Source: Candidatus Krumholzibacteriia bacterium (GTDB lineage: Bacteria > Krumholzibacteriota > Krumholzibacteriia > LZORAL124-64-63). Taken from it: a stretch of 5,395 bases of DNA. A model generated the notes under the pieces. It was not told the DNA's origin. It saw only the letters and a list, made by a program, of their open reading frames with translations, and searched no databases. Both the position numbers and the translations under genes were made by a program. Positions 5,376 to 5,395 of the stretch are shown one piece after another. The DNA is taken from NCBI GenBank assembly GCA_027056825.1, contig JALUJS010000099.1, positions 1 through 5,395 on the forward strand, read 5' to 3'. How positions within the stretch are numbered: the stretch's first letter is position 1; each line of letters opens with the position of its first letter.

Positions 5376-5395
5376 GCCAATCCTCTCATGAAAGC
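5372..5395 (-). CDS. Possible 3' tail of an upstream gene
   Basis: A minus-strand frame entering from the right edge encodes AFMRGLA and stops at TGA 5374-5372. If real, it is the end of the preceding operon gene and overlaps the proposed gmhA CTG by four bases (CTGA), the same junction style as ATGA elsewhere in the operon. Seven codons are too few to name a family or to exclude chance, since a TGA in a random frame is common. Confidence 0.3.
   Translation of the reverse strand, partial: AFMRGLA
5382..5387 (-). promoter_or_regulatory. Candidate Shine-Dalgarno site for the CTG start of gmhA
   Basis: GAGAGG on the minus strand stands 6 nt before CTG 5375-5373, ideal spacing for translation start. 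This is the main evidence, with the CTGA overlap, that gmhA begins at a CTG codon rather than beyond the window. Confidence 0.45.

Overview
The window is one unbroken, unidirectional gene block read on the minus strand, from the right edge leftward to a tRNA gene and an intrinsic terminator near the left edge. DNA is GC-rich (120 bases counted at 4081-4200 are 95/120 G+C; the lowest stretch noticed, 841-960, is 60/120). A GmhA-type heptose isomerase points to a Gram-negative cell with heptose-containing LPS, capsule or S-layer glycans. SpoVG, a family known from Firmicutes but also found in several Gram-negative phyla, beside ispE and tRNA-Gln resembles arrangements in Desulfuromonadota/Myxococcota-like or uncultured FCB-type genomes (such as Krumholzibacteriota or Eisenbacteria). 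That placement is an inference and is weakly constrained.

Layout in transcription order (minus strand): possible 3' tail of an unidentified gene (5395-5372); gmhA-like sedoheptulose-7-phosphate isomerase (5375-4761, probable CTG start); polyprenyl-phosphate sugar-1-phosphate transferase of the WbaP/WcaJ class (4764-3244); UbiA-family membrane transferase resembling decaprenyl-phosphate phosphoribosyltransferase (3244-2351); DUF362-like protein of unknown role (2332-1514); ispE (1517-561); spoVG with a TTG start (518-177); tRNA-Gln(TTG) with encoded CCA (161-87); hairpin plus T-run terminator (85-55). The junctions are very tight: CTGA, ATGA, TGATG, an 18-nt gap, ATGA, a 42-nt gap and a 15-nt gap. 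This suggests one transcript with translational coupling, whose promoter lies beyond the right edge.

The theme is envelope glycan and polyprenyl-lipid metabolism. IspE feeds isoprenoid precursor (MEP pathway) synthesis and so polyprenyl phosphate. The sugar transferase and the UbiA protein would both use polyprenyl phosphate as acceptor, and GmhA makes the heptose precursor. SpoVG, a nucleic-acid-binding regulator, and tRNA-Gln sit at the distal end. No mobile element, CRISPR array, direct repeat or phage feature was seen, and no stretch over 300 bases lacks a gene. The points most worth a second look are the DPPR-synthase-like UbiA protein paired with a divergent DUF362 protein, the non-canonical start of gmhA, and a tRNA gene that appears to depend on a protein operon for transcription.
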